A DNA stretch of 64,000 nucleotides, taken from Datnioides undecimradiatus (Eukaryota; Chordata; Actinopteri; Lobotiformes; Datnioididae). The position numbers and the translations under genes are program-made. Where the stretch lies: NCBI GenBank assembly GCA_008933995.1, contig WARS01002947.1:703884-767883 (forward strand), written 5' to 3'. Below, in pieces: positions 51,146 through 60,429 of the stretch (positions within the stretch are counted from its first letter, which is position 1; each line of letters opens with the position of its first letter). Below the pieces are notes generated by a model. The model ran no database searches and was not told the DNA's origin. It worked only from the letters and a program-made list of their open reading frames with translations.

Positions 51146-52324
51146 TATGTCTCATTATATCAGGCATCTGATGTTAGACAGAATGAATTCACATCATGAC
51201 TCAGGGCAGGAAGAGAAAGACGGGAAATTCCTTTTCAGTCTCATCAAATATGCCCCTGCCGGCTCCGCTCGACTTTTCACTGTCTCACCGTCTGCCTTTC
51301 TTTTTTTAAGGCGAGGTCATGTGACCTTCCATTTATTGCTGCCCCTTTGGATTTCTTTCCCCTTTCATGTTTTTTCATCATCTCTTCAGCACATTGACAC
51401 ATCTCTGTGTGATCTCTTAGCCCTGTTCTTTCTCAACTAATTTGCCTATGACATTCTATTTTTAGTCTCTGTGTTTGCCCATATGCAAATATGGACAAAC
51501 ACACATCAACATTTCAGTGAGGGCTTTACCACCACTGATCCCCTCCCTTCAGGACATCTCACACCTTTCCATTCCATGTGGCAGGGTTTAATCAAAAAGA
51601 CGGCATGAATTTGTGCTGCAATCAGCAGAGTAAACATCTCTCTATAGCAGTACACAAATCACCATTGTGAGCAGATAATTGTGTCTGACAAATCCTTTTT
51701 TGTTTTTTTGACATCACGTTTTACATTATGACAGTGCTCTCTATATAATTTGTAAATATAAATTTGCCATATAGGGAATACTAATCCCCTATTTGGCTGC
51801 TTTATTCTAGAAATGAAAAACAAATCTTCAAACTCAATCTGGAGTTTTTCTTTCAGTGATTTGTGTAGGTTTTTGTGAGTCTTTGCTATATTGGTTGTAT
51901 CAGCCTATGCAATAAATTGTTTTCACATGTGGTTCTATTTTTCCCTGCCATGCATATAATCCTACATTCTCGGTACAGACTCCCACGGATCAGTATCATG
52001 ATTGTAGATGAAGGACTACAGACAACTGTGGTCCTGGTCACACCAGCATTTAATGTTGATAAATGATAAATTATCATAATCATGTCTTCAGATTGTTTCA
52101 TGCTTGTGGAGGTCAAGTAAATGTATGTAAAGTTCATCTCTGATTCTGAATTTATGACACTGACAAACAACAAACCACCTGAACTGGTGACTTCAAAATC
52201 ACCCAAAATATTAGTTCAGCTCTGCTGCAACATCAAATTTAATTTGACTTCTTCAGATGAAGTATAAAAATAATCAAATAATAAAATTTTTTTGTAAACA
52301 TTTATGAGGAGTCAAGGGCCAAAT
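51146..52324. other. cpne9: cpne9 intron 3 segment: no gene seen
   Basis: 1.2 kb of unique sequence directly after the Tc1 element. It has T-rich words and no recognised repeat or exon. Confidence 0.5.
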
Positions 52325-52442
52325 TAGTGGTTAAGTGTCTTGCCCAAGGACACTTTGGCATGCAGCCTGGAGGAGCCGCGGATCGAACTGTTGATCCTCT
52401 GATAGGTGGAAAACCCACTCTCCCACTGAGCCACAGCCACCC
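52325..52442 (-). repeat. tRNA-SINE family A, head fragment
   Basis: Minus-strand head of the family: GGCTGTGGCTCAGTGGGAGA at the 5' end and CAGTTCGATCCGCGG as a mutated B-box, followed by TGCATGCCAAAGTGTCCTTG then GGCAAGACAC. The tail is missing. It is similar to the head of the copy at 41518. Confidence 0.78.
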
Positions 52443-54169
52443 CCAAGAAAGTGCCAGGTCTGACTGACGAGTGTATCTTATGCCAGCTATTACTGCTCCA
52501 CCAGGTGCACCAGTTCTCCAACCATTAGGTTCCTATGTCACCAAGCTTCCCGAACTAGTGGATGAATTTTGCTGTGGCCTTAACTGGTGTGACTTGGTCT
52601 GATTATTTCCAGGTAAAGTCAAATAATGGGCTGCTACATAAACATTTGATTTTTGCTTATTTAGTCATGACTATTTATAGTTACACATAGAACAATAGTT
52701 CAGATTTTAACCCTACTTTTCACTTGATTTACAATTATTGTCAAAGTAGAGACAATTGGAAAAAATTGAATTTGAATAAATTTATTAGAATAAATTATGA
52801 GCTCATATGACTCATTAGACTTTTGAACTATTATGACCATGAATACATCTAAAACTGCATTCTTTCCAGGTGTTGAGTCCATATGAGTGCTACCACGATC
52901 ATGCTATGTAACACAAAGGGCTAAGTTCAGGGTCCGTTCAGTACACTCTGCAGCTCAAGGATAATCACTACTGACCCACCCATGATAGGTTTTGAAATTA
53001 GCTCAACAGCACTGGAGAACTTCTTTGCATGAACAATACCATGAACAGGAAAAGCTGCACTTGTACTGCAATACTTTTATAGTAGTAATAATAATACCTG
53101 GAAAATAAGAGCTTTAGATCTCCAAATTCCCCAGGCAACAAATCAGCTGGTTCAGAAGTGCTTTATACTAATGCAGCTACACATTCACGTTAACACAAAA
53201 AAGCTAAATATTATAAATGATTTTGTACAGAAATACATTGAAATTATTTAACACTGCATTTCTGACAATAAATATATATTTCCTTTCAGGGGTTTACTGA
53301 AGAACAGTAAATCAAAAGGGTAGGTTAGACATAGTTGAAGAACTACATGGCACAGGCAATGGACCCATTTGCAAGGTCCACTTTCATAACCTATGTTAAA
53401 GCCAATAATTGTTTTACCGACTGCTCTGCTTACTCTTACATCTTCCCCAGTAACAACGCAATTCCATAACCTTACCACAACACCCCAGCACCTATCACCC
53501 AACCATGCCTTAGTGAGATTAGAAACCAAATGCCTCCAGCCCTAAAAATAGAAACTCTACAAGAAAATATCATGGGATTTCCCCTTCAGGTCGATGTGGC
53601 AGGTAGGTTCTGAGGTCCAATACACTACCCTGCGAGGCTTTGGTAATGGAAGGGCTGTGAACCTAGTTGATAGCACGGATTATGTGCACTGGACACTAAA
53701 GACATGAGTAGCGGTATTGAGGCTGTGGTGAGGGAGTGCCAAGATCAATAGCTCATTACACTGTGCTGTCAGGCCAGGCCACAGAGGCGAGGCTGGTAGT
53801 TCACCAGGGGGATTACTGGTGTGATTGTCACAGAGATGGAGAAACAGCAGGGCCCAGAAAGGAGGCTGGGACTGGGACTCTTGGCTCACACGTTGTAGAG
53901 CTGGTGTGGTATCAAATGTAGCAGTTTGATTTCTCTGGGGGCACAGGATTTACACACACAGCACAGTGAAGCTCAATGTGATACAATGTGGTTGTATTTT
54001 TGAGAGATTTGCATTAATGAATTCCAATCCTGCGTGAAACATTACAATGGTAATGTGTACTGCTGCTGAATATCATTCATTTTATTAATTTCTTTCTTCT
54101 GTTGGCTTTTCTTGATTATTAGCTTACTCATGTATCAATGCTGCTTTTATGACTATCTGTTCTTTGTAG
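52443..54169. other. cpne9: End of cpne9 intron 3: no gene seen
   Basis: 1.7 kb. The segment 53560-53920 is richer in G+C than its surroundings and has open frames on both strands, but none has family motifs. It may be an old element remnant. Confidence 0.45.
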
Positions 54170-54273
54170 TTTGGCAGGACAGAAGTGATCGATAACACTC
54201 GCAATCCAGATTTCGTCAGAAAGTTTGTCTTGGACTTTTTCTTTGAAGAGAAACAAAATCTAAGGTTTGATGT
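54170..54273 (+). CDS. cpne9: Copine (CPNE9-like), coding exon 4
   Basis: A 104-bp exon with acceptor TCTTTGTAG and donor GT|GTAAGT, entered in phase 0 and left in phase 2. It encodes [16 protein letters not shown] then [19 protein letters not shown], the middle of C2[19 protein letters not shown] is near-invariant in the CPNE5/8/9 group, and an arginine replaces the usual leucine after DNT. The following exon should begin YNVDSK or similar. I could not find it in the remaining 9.7 kb, so intron 4 probably extends past the window. The Penelope-like element begins 370 bp downstream. Confidence 0.95.
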
Positions 54274-54628
54274 GTAAGTAGGCCATTATTTTGTTTCCTT
54301 TTTCTGAATTAATTTAATTCTGAACTTAGATACATTCTGCTATGGATCTACTTCAATGTGGATTCAGGGCAACAATGTTACAGTGACAATGCCTTTGATT
54401 ACATTTGAATAATTCTTCAGTCTGGTTATAAGATAATGTTGCCCAAATAGGATAAATGAACAGGCTAATCAGCAGCTTGATAGCCTCGCTGATTAAATTA
54501 CTGTCTGTTTTCCCACTTTGTTATTCTGTTCTGTTCACCTAACCGTTATCCTTAATCAATAGCTGGGCAAGATCCCTTACATGTCTCTGCTTTTACTGCT
54601 CAGTGGGGTCTGTAGAGCAGTAGTTTAT
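54274..54628. other. cpne9: Start of cpne9 intron 4
   Basis: 355 bp of unique intron between exon 4 and the target-site duplication of the Penelope-like element. Nothing is recognised. Confidence 0.5.
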
Positions 54629-54643
54629 ATTATGAGTGTGAAC
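54629..54643. repeat. Target-site duplication, left copy
   Basis: ATTATGAGTGTGAAC, repeated exactly at 57170-57184 on the other side of the Penelope-like element. Confidence 0.93.
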
Positions 54644-54679
54644 GTATGTCTGTGGAGATTCTCATTCATCCAGGTCATG

Positions 54680-55065
54680 TTGATCAAATGTGCTAAGTTG
54701 TAGGCAACTGGACTTCTTTTGGTAGCTTGAAGACGTTTCACCTTTCATCCAAAAGGCTTCTTCAGTTCTGGCAGGATGGTAGGGAACCAGGAGTTAAACC
54801 TCTGGATCACTGGGGGTGGAGCTGTGAGCCACACCCATCGTCACATGACAGAGGGTCACATGAGTCTCCCCTCAAGGTGTGAATTGGAGTGAGAGTCGTT
54901 GTGGTCACATGATCCCGAGGCTGAAACTGCTCTGATGGTGGAGAGCAGTTGAACTTCCTGGGATGAGATCTCAAAGCAGAATGGTATGTAGCAGATAGAT
55001 GATGACGCAGGCCCCCTCCTCTGTTCAGAGTTGGTTTTTGGTTTTCTGTTCAGAGTTGGTTTTTC
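54680..55065. repeat. Penelope-like element, left terminal inverted repeat
   Basis: Reverse complement of the right repeat at 56742-57165: for example GTGCTAAGTTGTAGGCAACT here against AGTGGACTTC ... TTGCCTACAACTTAGCAC there. It has one copy of the unit that is tandemly repeated in the right arm. Confidence 0.88.
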
Positions 55066-57052
55066 CAAAGCAGCAGCACTTACAAATGCAAAGGCTCCAC
55101 CATCCAATCTCACCTACCCGGAGAGAAAAGCGATCACATCGCTAAGCAAGGACAAAAACATAACCACCCTACCAGCAGACAAAGGAAGATGCACAGTTGT
55201 GCTAAACACAACCGACTACCACTCCAAGATGAACAGTCTACTCAGTGACACAGATACCTATGAGAGGCTAAAAAGAGACCCAACCAACAGTTACAAGAAA
55301 AAGGTCATATCCTGCATACAAGAGCTTAAGGACACCGAAGCCATCGACAAATGGACCTACTACCGACTGTACCCCGGGGAGACCATCCCATGCATATATG
55401 GTCTCCCAAAGATGCATAAGGAGGGGGCCCCCCTCAGACCTATTGTAAGCAGCATTAACTCAGTCACTTACAACATTGCCAAACTCCTGGCCACGATTCT
55501 GTCACCTCTGGTAGGAAACACCCCCCACCACATCCAAAATTCCATGGATTTCACCAACAAGATCAGAAAACTAAGACTGGACCAGGACAAAACCATGGTA
55601 TCTTACGATGTCACATCCTTGTTCACCTGCATCCCCACAACGGAAGCAGTGGAGGCGGTTAGAAACAGACTACAACAGGACAAATGGCTACACATTAGAA
55701 CCACTCTCAGCCCAGACCAGGTTTGCTCCCTGTTAGAACTGTGCCTTACTACAACCTACTTCAAGTACAATGGGAATTTCTACAGACAGAAACATGGCTG
55801 TGCCATGGGCTCTCCAGTCTCACCCATTGTGGCGAACCTGTACATGGAGGAAGTGGAGAATCAAGCGCTGACCTCTTTCACAGGAGTAACACCCAGCCAT
55901 TGGTTTAGGTATGTGGATGACACATTTTGTAAAATCAAAATCCAGGAAGTAGAGGCCTTCACCAAACACATTAACACAGTCAACAGCTTTATCAAGGTCA
56001 CCAGGGAGGACACCAAAGACAGAAAATTACCATTCTTGGACTGTGTGGTCCTTACTGAGGGAGATGGAGGCCTCATCACAGAGGTCTACAGGAAACCCAC
56101 ACACACCGACCAATACCTACTCTTTGACTCCCATCACCCTTTAGAACACAAACTGAGTGTTATTAGGACCCTAAAACACCGGGCGGACAACATTCCATCC
56201 AAAGCAGAAGGAAAGGACAAGGAACACGCTCACATCAATCAAGCACTAAGAACGTGTGGTTACCCAAACTGGGCATTCGTCAAGACAGATAAAAGACAGG
56301 TAAAAGGGAACAAAACACAAACGAACACCAAGGAAAGCAACAGAAGGAGGCATATGGTGGTACCCTATGTATCTGGTTTGTCGGAAAAGCTAAGAAGAAT
56401 TTTTAGCAAACACAACATCCCAGTGTACTTCAAACCTGGCAACACCCTCAGACAGAGATTGGTCCACCCCAAGGACAAAACTCCTAGTCACAACCTCAAC
56501 AACGTGGTTTACGCGGTACAATGCAGCGAAGAGTGCCCAGATCTTTACATTGGGGAAACTAAGCAACCACTCCACAGACGCATGACGCAACACAGGAGGG
56601 CGACTACATCAGGACAGGATTCAGCAGTACATCTTTACCTAAAGGAGAAGGGACACTCCTTCAAAGACACTGATGTACACATATTAGACAGGGAAGACAG
56701 GTGGTTTGAGAGAGGAGTGAAGGAGGCCATCTATGTCTATTTGGAAAAACCAACTCTGAACAGAGGAGGGGGCCTGCGTCATCATCTATCTGCTACATAC
56801 CATTCTGCTTTGAGATCTCATCCCAGGAAGTTCAACTGCTCTCCACCATCAGAGCAGTTTCAGCATCGGGATCATGTGACCACAACGACTCTCACTCCAA
56901 TTCACACCTTGAGGGGAGACTCATGTGACCCTTTGTCATGTGACGACGGGTGTGGCTCACAGCATATGACCACAACGACTCTCACTCCAATTCACACCTT
57001 GAGGGGAGACTCGTGTGACGATGGGTGTGGCTCACAGCTCCACCCCCAGTGA
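55031..57052 (+). CDS. Penelope-like element polyprotein: RT plus GIY-YIG endonuclease
   Basis: An open frame of 674 codons without an ATG near its 5' end; the first ATG (about 55229) lies inside the conserved N-terminal region, so the true 5' end is missing or the start is unusual. Order of motifs: LPADKGRCTVVLNTTDY at about residue 47, YGLPKMHKEG and PIVSSINSVTYNIAK at about 122-150, the catalytic SYDVTSLFTCIP near 190, GCAMGSPVSP.VANLYME near 255, FRYVDDTF near 291 (catalytic YVDD), FLDC and VYRKPTHTDQYL after it, and NVVYAVQCSEECPDLYIGET near 490, then HRRMTQHRRA, a GIY-YIG nuclease whose glutamate-containing part follows. The last 90 or so codons run into the right terminal repeat and are unlikely to be functional. 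Activity is possible but unproven. Confidence 0.9.
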   Translation: MVFGFLFRVGFSKAAALTNAKAPPSNLTYPERKAITSLSKDKNITTLPADKGRCTVVLNTTDYHSKMNSLLSDTDTYERLKRDPTNSYKKKVISCIQELKDTEAIDKWTYYRLYPGETIPCIYGLPKMHKEGAPLRPIVSSINSVTYNIAKLLATILSPLVGNTPHHIQNSMDFTNKIRKLRLDQDKTMVSYDVTSLFTCIPTTEAVEAVRNRLQQDKWLHIRTTLSPDQVCSLLELCLTTTYFKYNGNFYRQKHGCAMGSPVSPIVANLYMEEVENQALTSFTGVTPSHWFRYVDDTFCKIKIQEVEAFTKHINTVNSFIKVTREDTKDRKLPFLDCVVLTEGDGGLITEVYRKPTHTDQYLLFDSHHPLEHKLSVIRTLKHRADNIPSKAEGKDKEHAHINQALRTCGYPNWAFVKTDKRQVKGNKTQTNTKESNRRRHMVVPYVSGLSEKLRRIFSKHNIPVYFKPGNTLRQRLVHPKDKTPSHNLNNVVYAVQCSEECPDLYIGETKQPLHRRMTQHRRATTSGQDSAVHLYLKEKGHSFKDTDVHILDREDRWFERGVKEAIYVYLEKPTLNRGGGLRHHLSATYHSALRSHPRKFNCSPPSEQFQHRDHVTTTTLTPIHTLRGDSCDPLSCDDGCGSQHMTTTTLTPIHTLRGDSCDDGCGSQLHPQ

Positions 57053-57165
57053 TCCAGAGATTTAACTCCTGGTTCCCTACCATCCTGCCAGAACTGAAGA
57101 AGCCTTTCGGATGAAAGGTGAAACGTCTTCAAGCTACCAAAAGAAGTCCACTTGCCTACAACTTA
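56742..57165. repeat. Penelope-like element, right terminal inverted repeat
   Basis: Inverted partner of 54680-55065. Within it a unit of about 80-90 bp beginning ATGACCACAACGACTCTCAC is duplicated (about 56874-56961 and 56966-57038), with single-base differences, so this arm is longer than the left. Confidence 0.88.
57094..57127 (+). ncRNA. Hammerhead-ribozyme-like core in the Penelope terminal repeat (candidate)
   Basis: CTGAAGA (57094-57100, matching the CUGANGA core) and GAAAC (57120-57124) flank a hairpin of CCTTTC (57103-57108), loop GGAT and GAAAGG (57113-57118). GTC follows at once (57125-57127). Hammerhead ribozymes are known in the terminal repeats of Penelope-like elements. Against a working ribozyme, there is no room for a stem III between GAAAC and GTC within one copy, and stem I is only about three pairs. 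The same motif occurs on the minus strand in the left arm (54765-54735). Treat as a candidate. Confidence 0.35.
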
Positions 57166-57169
57166 GCAC

Positions 57170-57184
57170 ATTATGAGTGTGAAC
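57170..57184. repeat. Target-site duplication, right copy
   Basis: ATTATGAGTGTGAAC, identical to 54629-54643. Confidence 0.93.
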
Positions 57185-57795
57185 ATGAAAATGGAACATA
57201 AACATTGATTGTGATGATGCTATAAATTTCTTCCTGCGCATGTTTCCAATCTAAGAGTATCTCTGCTGCTTTATAAGGAAATTTTACAAGTTCAATCCCC
57301 AATTAATTTCAGCTTTTTGTGAAACAACCAAGACACTACAGAAGGGAGAAGTTGTAGGCCATAGAATTTTAAGATAACACTAAGATAACTTGACCCGGGG
57401 CACTTGCAGATATTCCTTTATTCTTGGTTCTTATCTCTTATGTCAGTTTCTAAAAACACATAAATTGAAATAAAAAGTTGGAAAGGGCTTACAAATGATT
57501 AAAAAGTTCTCGAAAAAATTAAAAATCATTGATTTAGAATAAGAAATATTTACAAAAAGCACGTGAATGTGAAATTCAATATAATTTCCGGTACTGTTGA
57601 ACATTCACTTGGACTCAGCGATGAACTGATTAGATTTTGGTGATCAAAGGTCAAGTTCAGGGAATGCAACATATCAGGAAGACCCAGAGAGAATTTCAGC
57701 ACATTTTGCACAAACATTCACTTGGGCTCAAGGGTGAACTAGAAAACATTACAATATTTCATACAAATATGTAATGTATGTCCATTTTGACCTTA
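57185..57795. other. cpne9: cpne9 intron 4 segment: no gene seen
   Basis: 610 bp of unique AT-rich sequence. It includes TTGACCCGGGGCAC at about 57391, a word also found inverted at 60858-60872 inside the probable solo LTR. Confidence 0.5.
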
Positions 57796-57818
57796 CACTC
57801 AAAAAAATGAAATGTCCA

Positions 57819-57871
57819 ATTTACTTAACTCAGTTATGTCAACCAGTTCCACATAACTAAGTTGAGTAAAT
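57819..57871. repeat. Subterminal hairpin in the TIR element
   Basis: Arms 57819-57839 (ATTTACTTAACT...) and 57851-57871 are reverse complements at 19 of 21 positions; the two differences still allow G-T pairs on one strand. The loop is 11 bases. Confidence 0.85.
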
Positions 57872-57970
57872 ACGGCAAATCATAGAGAATTGATTGTTAT
57901 TAAATAGTAAACTGTATTAATCAAATGCTATCTCATTCAGCTATGGGGAATTAACTTTTGAAATTACTCA

Positions 57971-58066
57971 AGACATGTTTGATTTGCTAAACACAGTTAT
58001 GTCTGATTTACTTAACGTAGGTGTGTTTGGTTTACTAAATGCAGTTATGTTTGATGTATTCAACTT
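57971..58066. repeat. Four 24-bp tandem units
   Basis: Units start at 57971, 57995, 58019 and 58043. Their shared form is AG-TATGT-TGATTTACTAAAC, with about 65-80% identity between units. They resemble the arm of the nearby hairpin. Confidence 0.85.
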
Positions 58067-59059
58067 CATTATATGGAACCGGTTGACATTTACATGGCTA
58101 AAAACTGCATGCTCCATCAATGTGAGAGAAAAAGAACTTGAACTTTACTTCAACTGCTTTTATTTATCAAGCATGACATTTTTAGACTGTTTGTTACACA
58201 CTGAGAGTTTAGAGAACCAGAAATATGGCTACATACCAACAAATTTTTGTCTAAAAAAATAGACCAAAATTACAAAATGCTCAGTTTACAGTGATAAAAC
58301 AAGCAACTAGAATTAAACTACAATTAAACAAATATTAGCGTATTCCAACAATGACAAAATTGTGAGAAACTGCTGTAAAACAAACCCAAAATACTAAATT
58401 GCTTACAGTGATATAACTTGACGCTAACACATTAGCAACAGTACATGTTGGCAGTTTTTGTTGACTCATGAGAAGTTTTGTAAAGCAAAAACATGTCTTT
58501 AGAGATCCTTCATTTCTAAAGCATGTTCAAAATTCAAAACAAAATGCTCAAGTTTGCAAAAATGCTAAACTTGCAGTGACATATCAGCAAATGCTGATAA
58601 ATAATCACTATTTCCTTTAAATAGCTTTTTTTCTTTCTAAGATGTTAACAAGAATCGTCAAACACTAACAAATTATAAACAGAAAAAATTGGACAGTTTT
58701 GCTTGAAGGATGACATGACCAAAATCCTTTAATAAACTGTCTTTGGATTACTTTTTTGTGTAAAAAATGCTTCAACGTACTGTCTTTAGACATCTTGTGA
58801 ATGCAGAAAATGCAGCAGCTTCCGAGAGAACAGTCCAAAATATGAAGTTTGCAATAAGTTTATTTAAACAAATGTTCAGAACTGTGAAAGAGTGATCGGT
58901 TTTTTGGTCCAACAAACAGCTAACAGATATTGAGCCCCCTGAACCTAAGTCAAGGTCACAGTTACAGATGGTATTTGGGGTTATCCATGTAATTTATTTT
59001 AAGGACCTTGTTGGAAAGCGTGTTGCTATCCAACTGGATCAGCACTTTTTGAATAAATT

Positions 59060-59254
59060 GTGTATCTCAAATGTGTATCTCAGCTCTTTGGGGTAGCTCA
59101 AGTTAAGGCTGTAGATCAGGCCCAGCAGGACTGCACACCCACTTGCCACATCTTCGAGATTACCAAGTACCTCCATTACCTCAATGATAATGCCTATATC
59201 CTCAGGGATATTGGCTCCCTCGTGGCAGATAACATAGATTTCTCAGGACTGTAA
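59060..59254 (+). other. Short open frame inside the TIR element, function unknown
   Basis: A frame of 64 codons. It reads SQLFGVAQVKAVDQAQQDC then HIFEITKYLHYLND and ends DNIDFSGL. Upstream in another frame is KDLVGKRVAIQLDQHFLNKL, which suggests that a longer coding region has been frameshifted. I do not recognise a family. It may be a captured or ancestral coding scrap and is unlikely to be an independent gene. Confidence 0.3.
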
Positions 59255-60131
59255 TAACTTTAACAGTTGTTGAATTCATTCTCCTGTTCATGCTGATTAC
59301 ATTTACGATGTTTACTTTAGACTTGTTTTTTCAGACAGACCTGAAAATCTGTGTTAAAAAAATAAATGAGTGAATTAATTGATAATATCATTAATGCTAC
59401 CTCATGTTCTTAACATTCTTAACAGTATAGTATCAGAAAGAACAGGAGAATAAACATGCAGGGAATACTTTGGGCAAAGGAAAGAGGAAAATTCCTGTTT
59501 TCAAATCAACCATCTTACATTAACGTGTCCACATAATGCCATAGACCTCACATTGCTAGCTGGCTCAGTTTCTAGCTAAGTTAATGTAAAGTGGATGCGT
59601 ACAACAAGTAGTCAAACACGCAAGTGGAGAAAAATTGATTTGCATTCTGAATGAACAGACTAACACAAGCAGAGCCTTTTTGAAATGCTACATCAAAATA
59701 ACTCTTACACGACCAAACTAAAATTAAAAGTAAAAAATATGTATCGCCTGTTGTTATCAATACAGCAGGAAATAACAGTGTTGAAATAAATAACATACTT
59801 ACCTTAAATCAATAGATGGACTGGAAAGCAAACGTTTTACATCGGTTGCTGCAGACACGATCCTGCTCAGTCGGTCCAGGGAGGTCAGGTCACGTACTGT
59901 GCGCACTACTGCACATGTGCAGAGAGTAACGGCAATCGCGTCTGGACACGCCATTAAGTTTTAATGCCTTCATTAAGTAGTTTCAACACAACAGACATAT
60001 ATTGCTGACATCGTAGACTATTGTTTGAGTGCAATGACATCTTATTGTGTTGATTGCCAAAAATACATTTTTTATGTAGCTTCACAATGATCTGATTCAA
60101 ACAAAATCCAAGTTTCATTTCTTTGAGTGTA

Positions 60132-60429
60132 TAATGTTCTGTAAAAACACTTTATACATACGTATTATACATACTATACATTATTTGTTACTATATTTCA
60201 CATTTGGTCAGATACTGAATTTACACCACTTATCTTGCCTGGTGCCCACCTTGAAACTGTGCCAATTAAGTAGATGTTCTGTGTTACTGTGACGGTGTGC
60301 GGTGTGAGAATTTGCAGTTTTCATCAGTACACCCTCAATTTTACTAAAGTTGAGCTTGAGGTCACATGGTGCACCATGTGACTCTGAGCTCTCTCAGTCC
60401 TCTGTAAAAAATAGTGTCTAAGTGAGGAC
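60132..60429. other. cpne9: cpne9 intron 4 segment: nothing recognised
   Basis: About 300 bp between the TIR element and the probable solo LTR, without an identifiable feature. Confidence 0.45.

Larger units (their letters stand above)
54644..57169 (+). mobile_element. Penelope-like retroelement (Neptune-type)
   Basis: A 2,526-bp insertion in cpne9 intron 4 flanked by a perfect 15-bp target duplication. It has a left terminal repeat (about 54680-55065), one long frame encoding reverse transcriptase and a GIY-YIG endonuclease, and a right terminal repeat (about 56742-57165) in inverted orientation relative to the left. Inverted or complex terminal repeats of this kind are known for Penelope-like elements. 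The left arm also has TCTGTTCAGAGTTGG twice in tandem (55017 and 55044). The clean duplication and long open frame suggest a fairly young insertion. Neptune rather than Poseidon or Penelope is a judgement from the linker sequence. Confidence 0.92.
57796..60129. mobile_element. TIR-bounded element without recognisable transposase
   Basis: A 2,334-bp segment bounded by 17-bp inverted repeats, CACTCAAAAAAATGAAA (57796-57812) and the reverse complement of CACTCAAAGAAATGAAA (60113-60129), 16 of 17 matching, with TA on both outer sides. Just inside the left end is a second inverted repeat (57819-57839 with 57851-57871), followed by four 24-bp tandem units. The only longer frame (59060-59254, ending NDNAYILRDIGSLVADNIDF) shows no known domain. 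Near the right end is a CpG-containing stretch (59870-59950). It could be a non-autonomous DNA transposon carrying captured sequence. Confidence 0.62.

Noticed and set aside
53680-53921. Open frames on both strands in a GC-richer patch.
   Set aside because: No motif was recognised on either strand. It may be an old element remnant, but this cannot be supported.
54340-54420. Possible next copine exon: TTCAATGTGGATTCA shortly after exon 4 resembles the expected YNVDS.
   Set aside because: There is no acceptor AG with a pyrimidine tract directly before it, the sequence departs from copines after five residues, and no donor follows.
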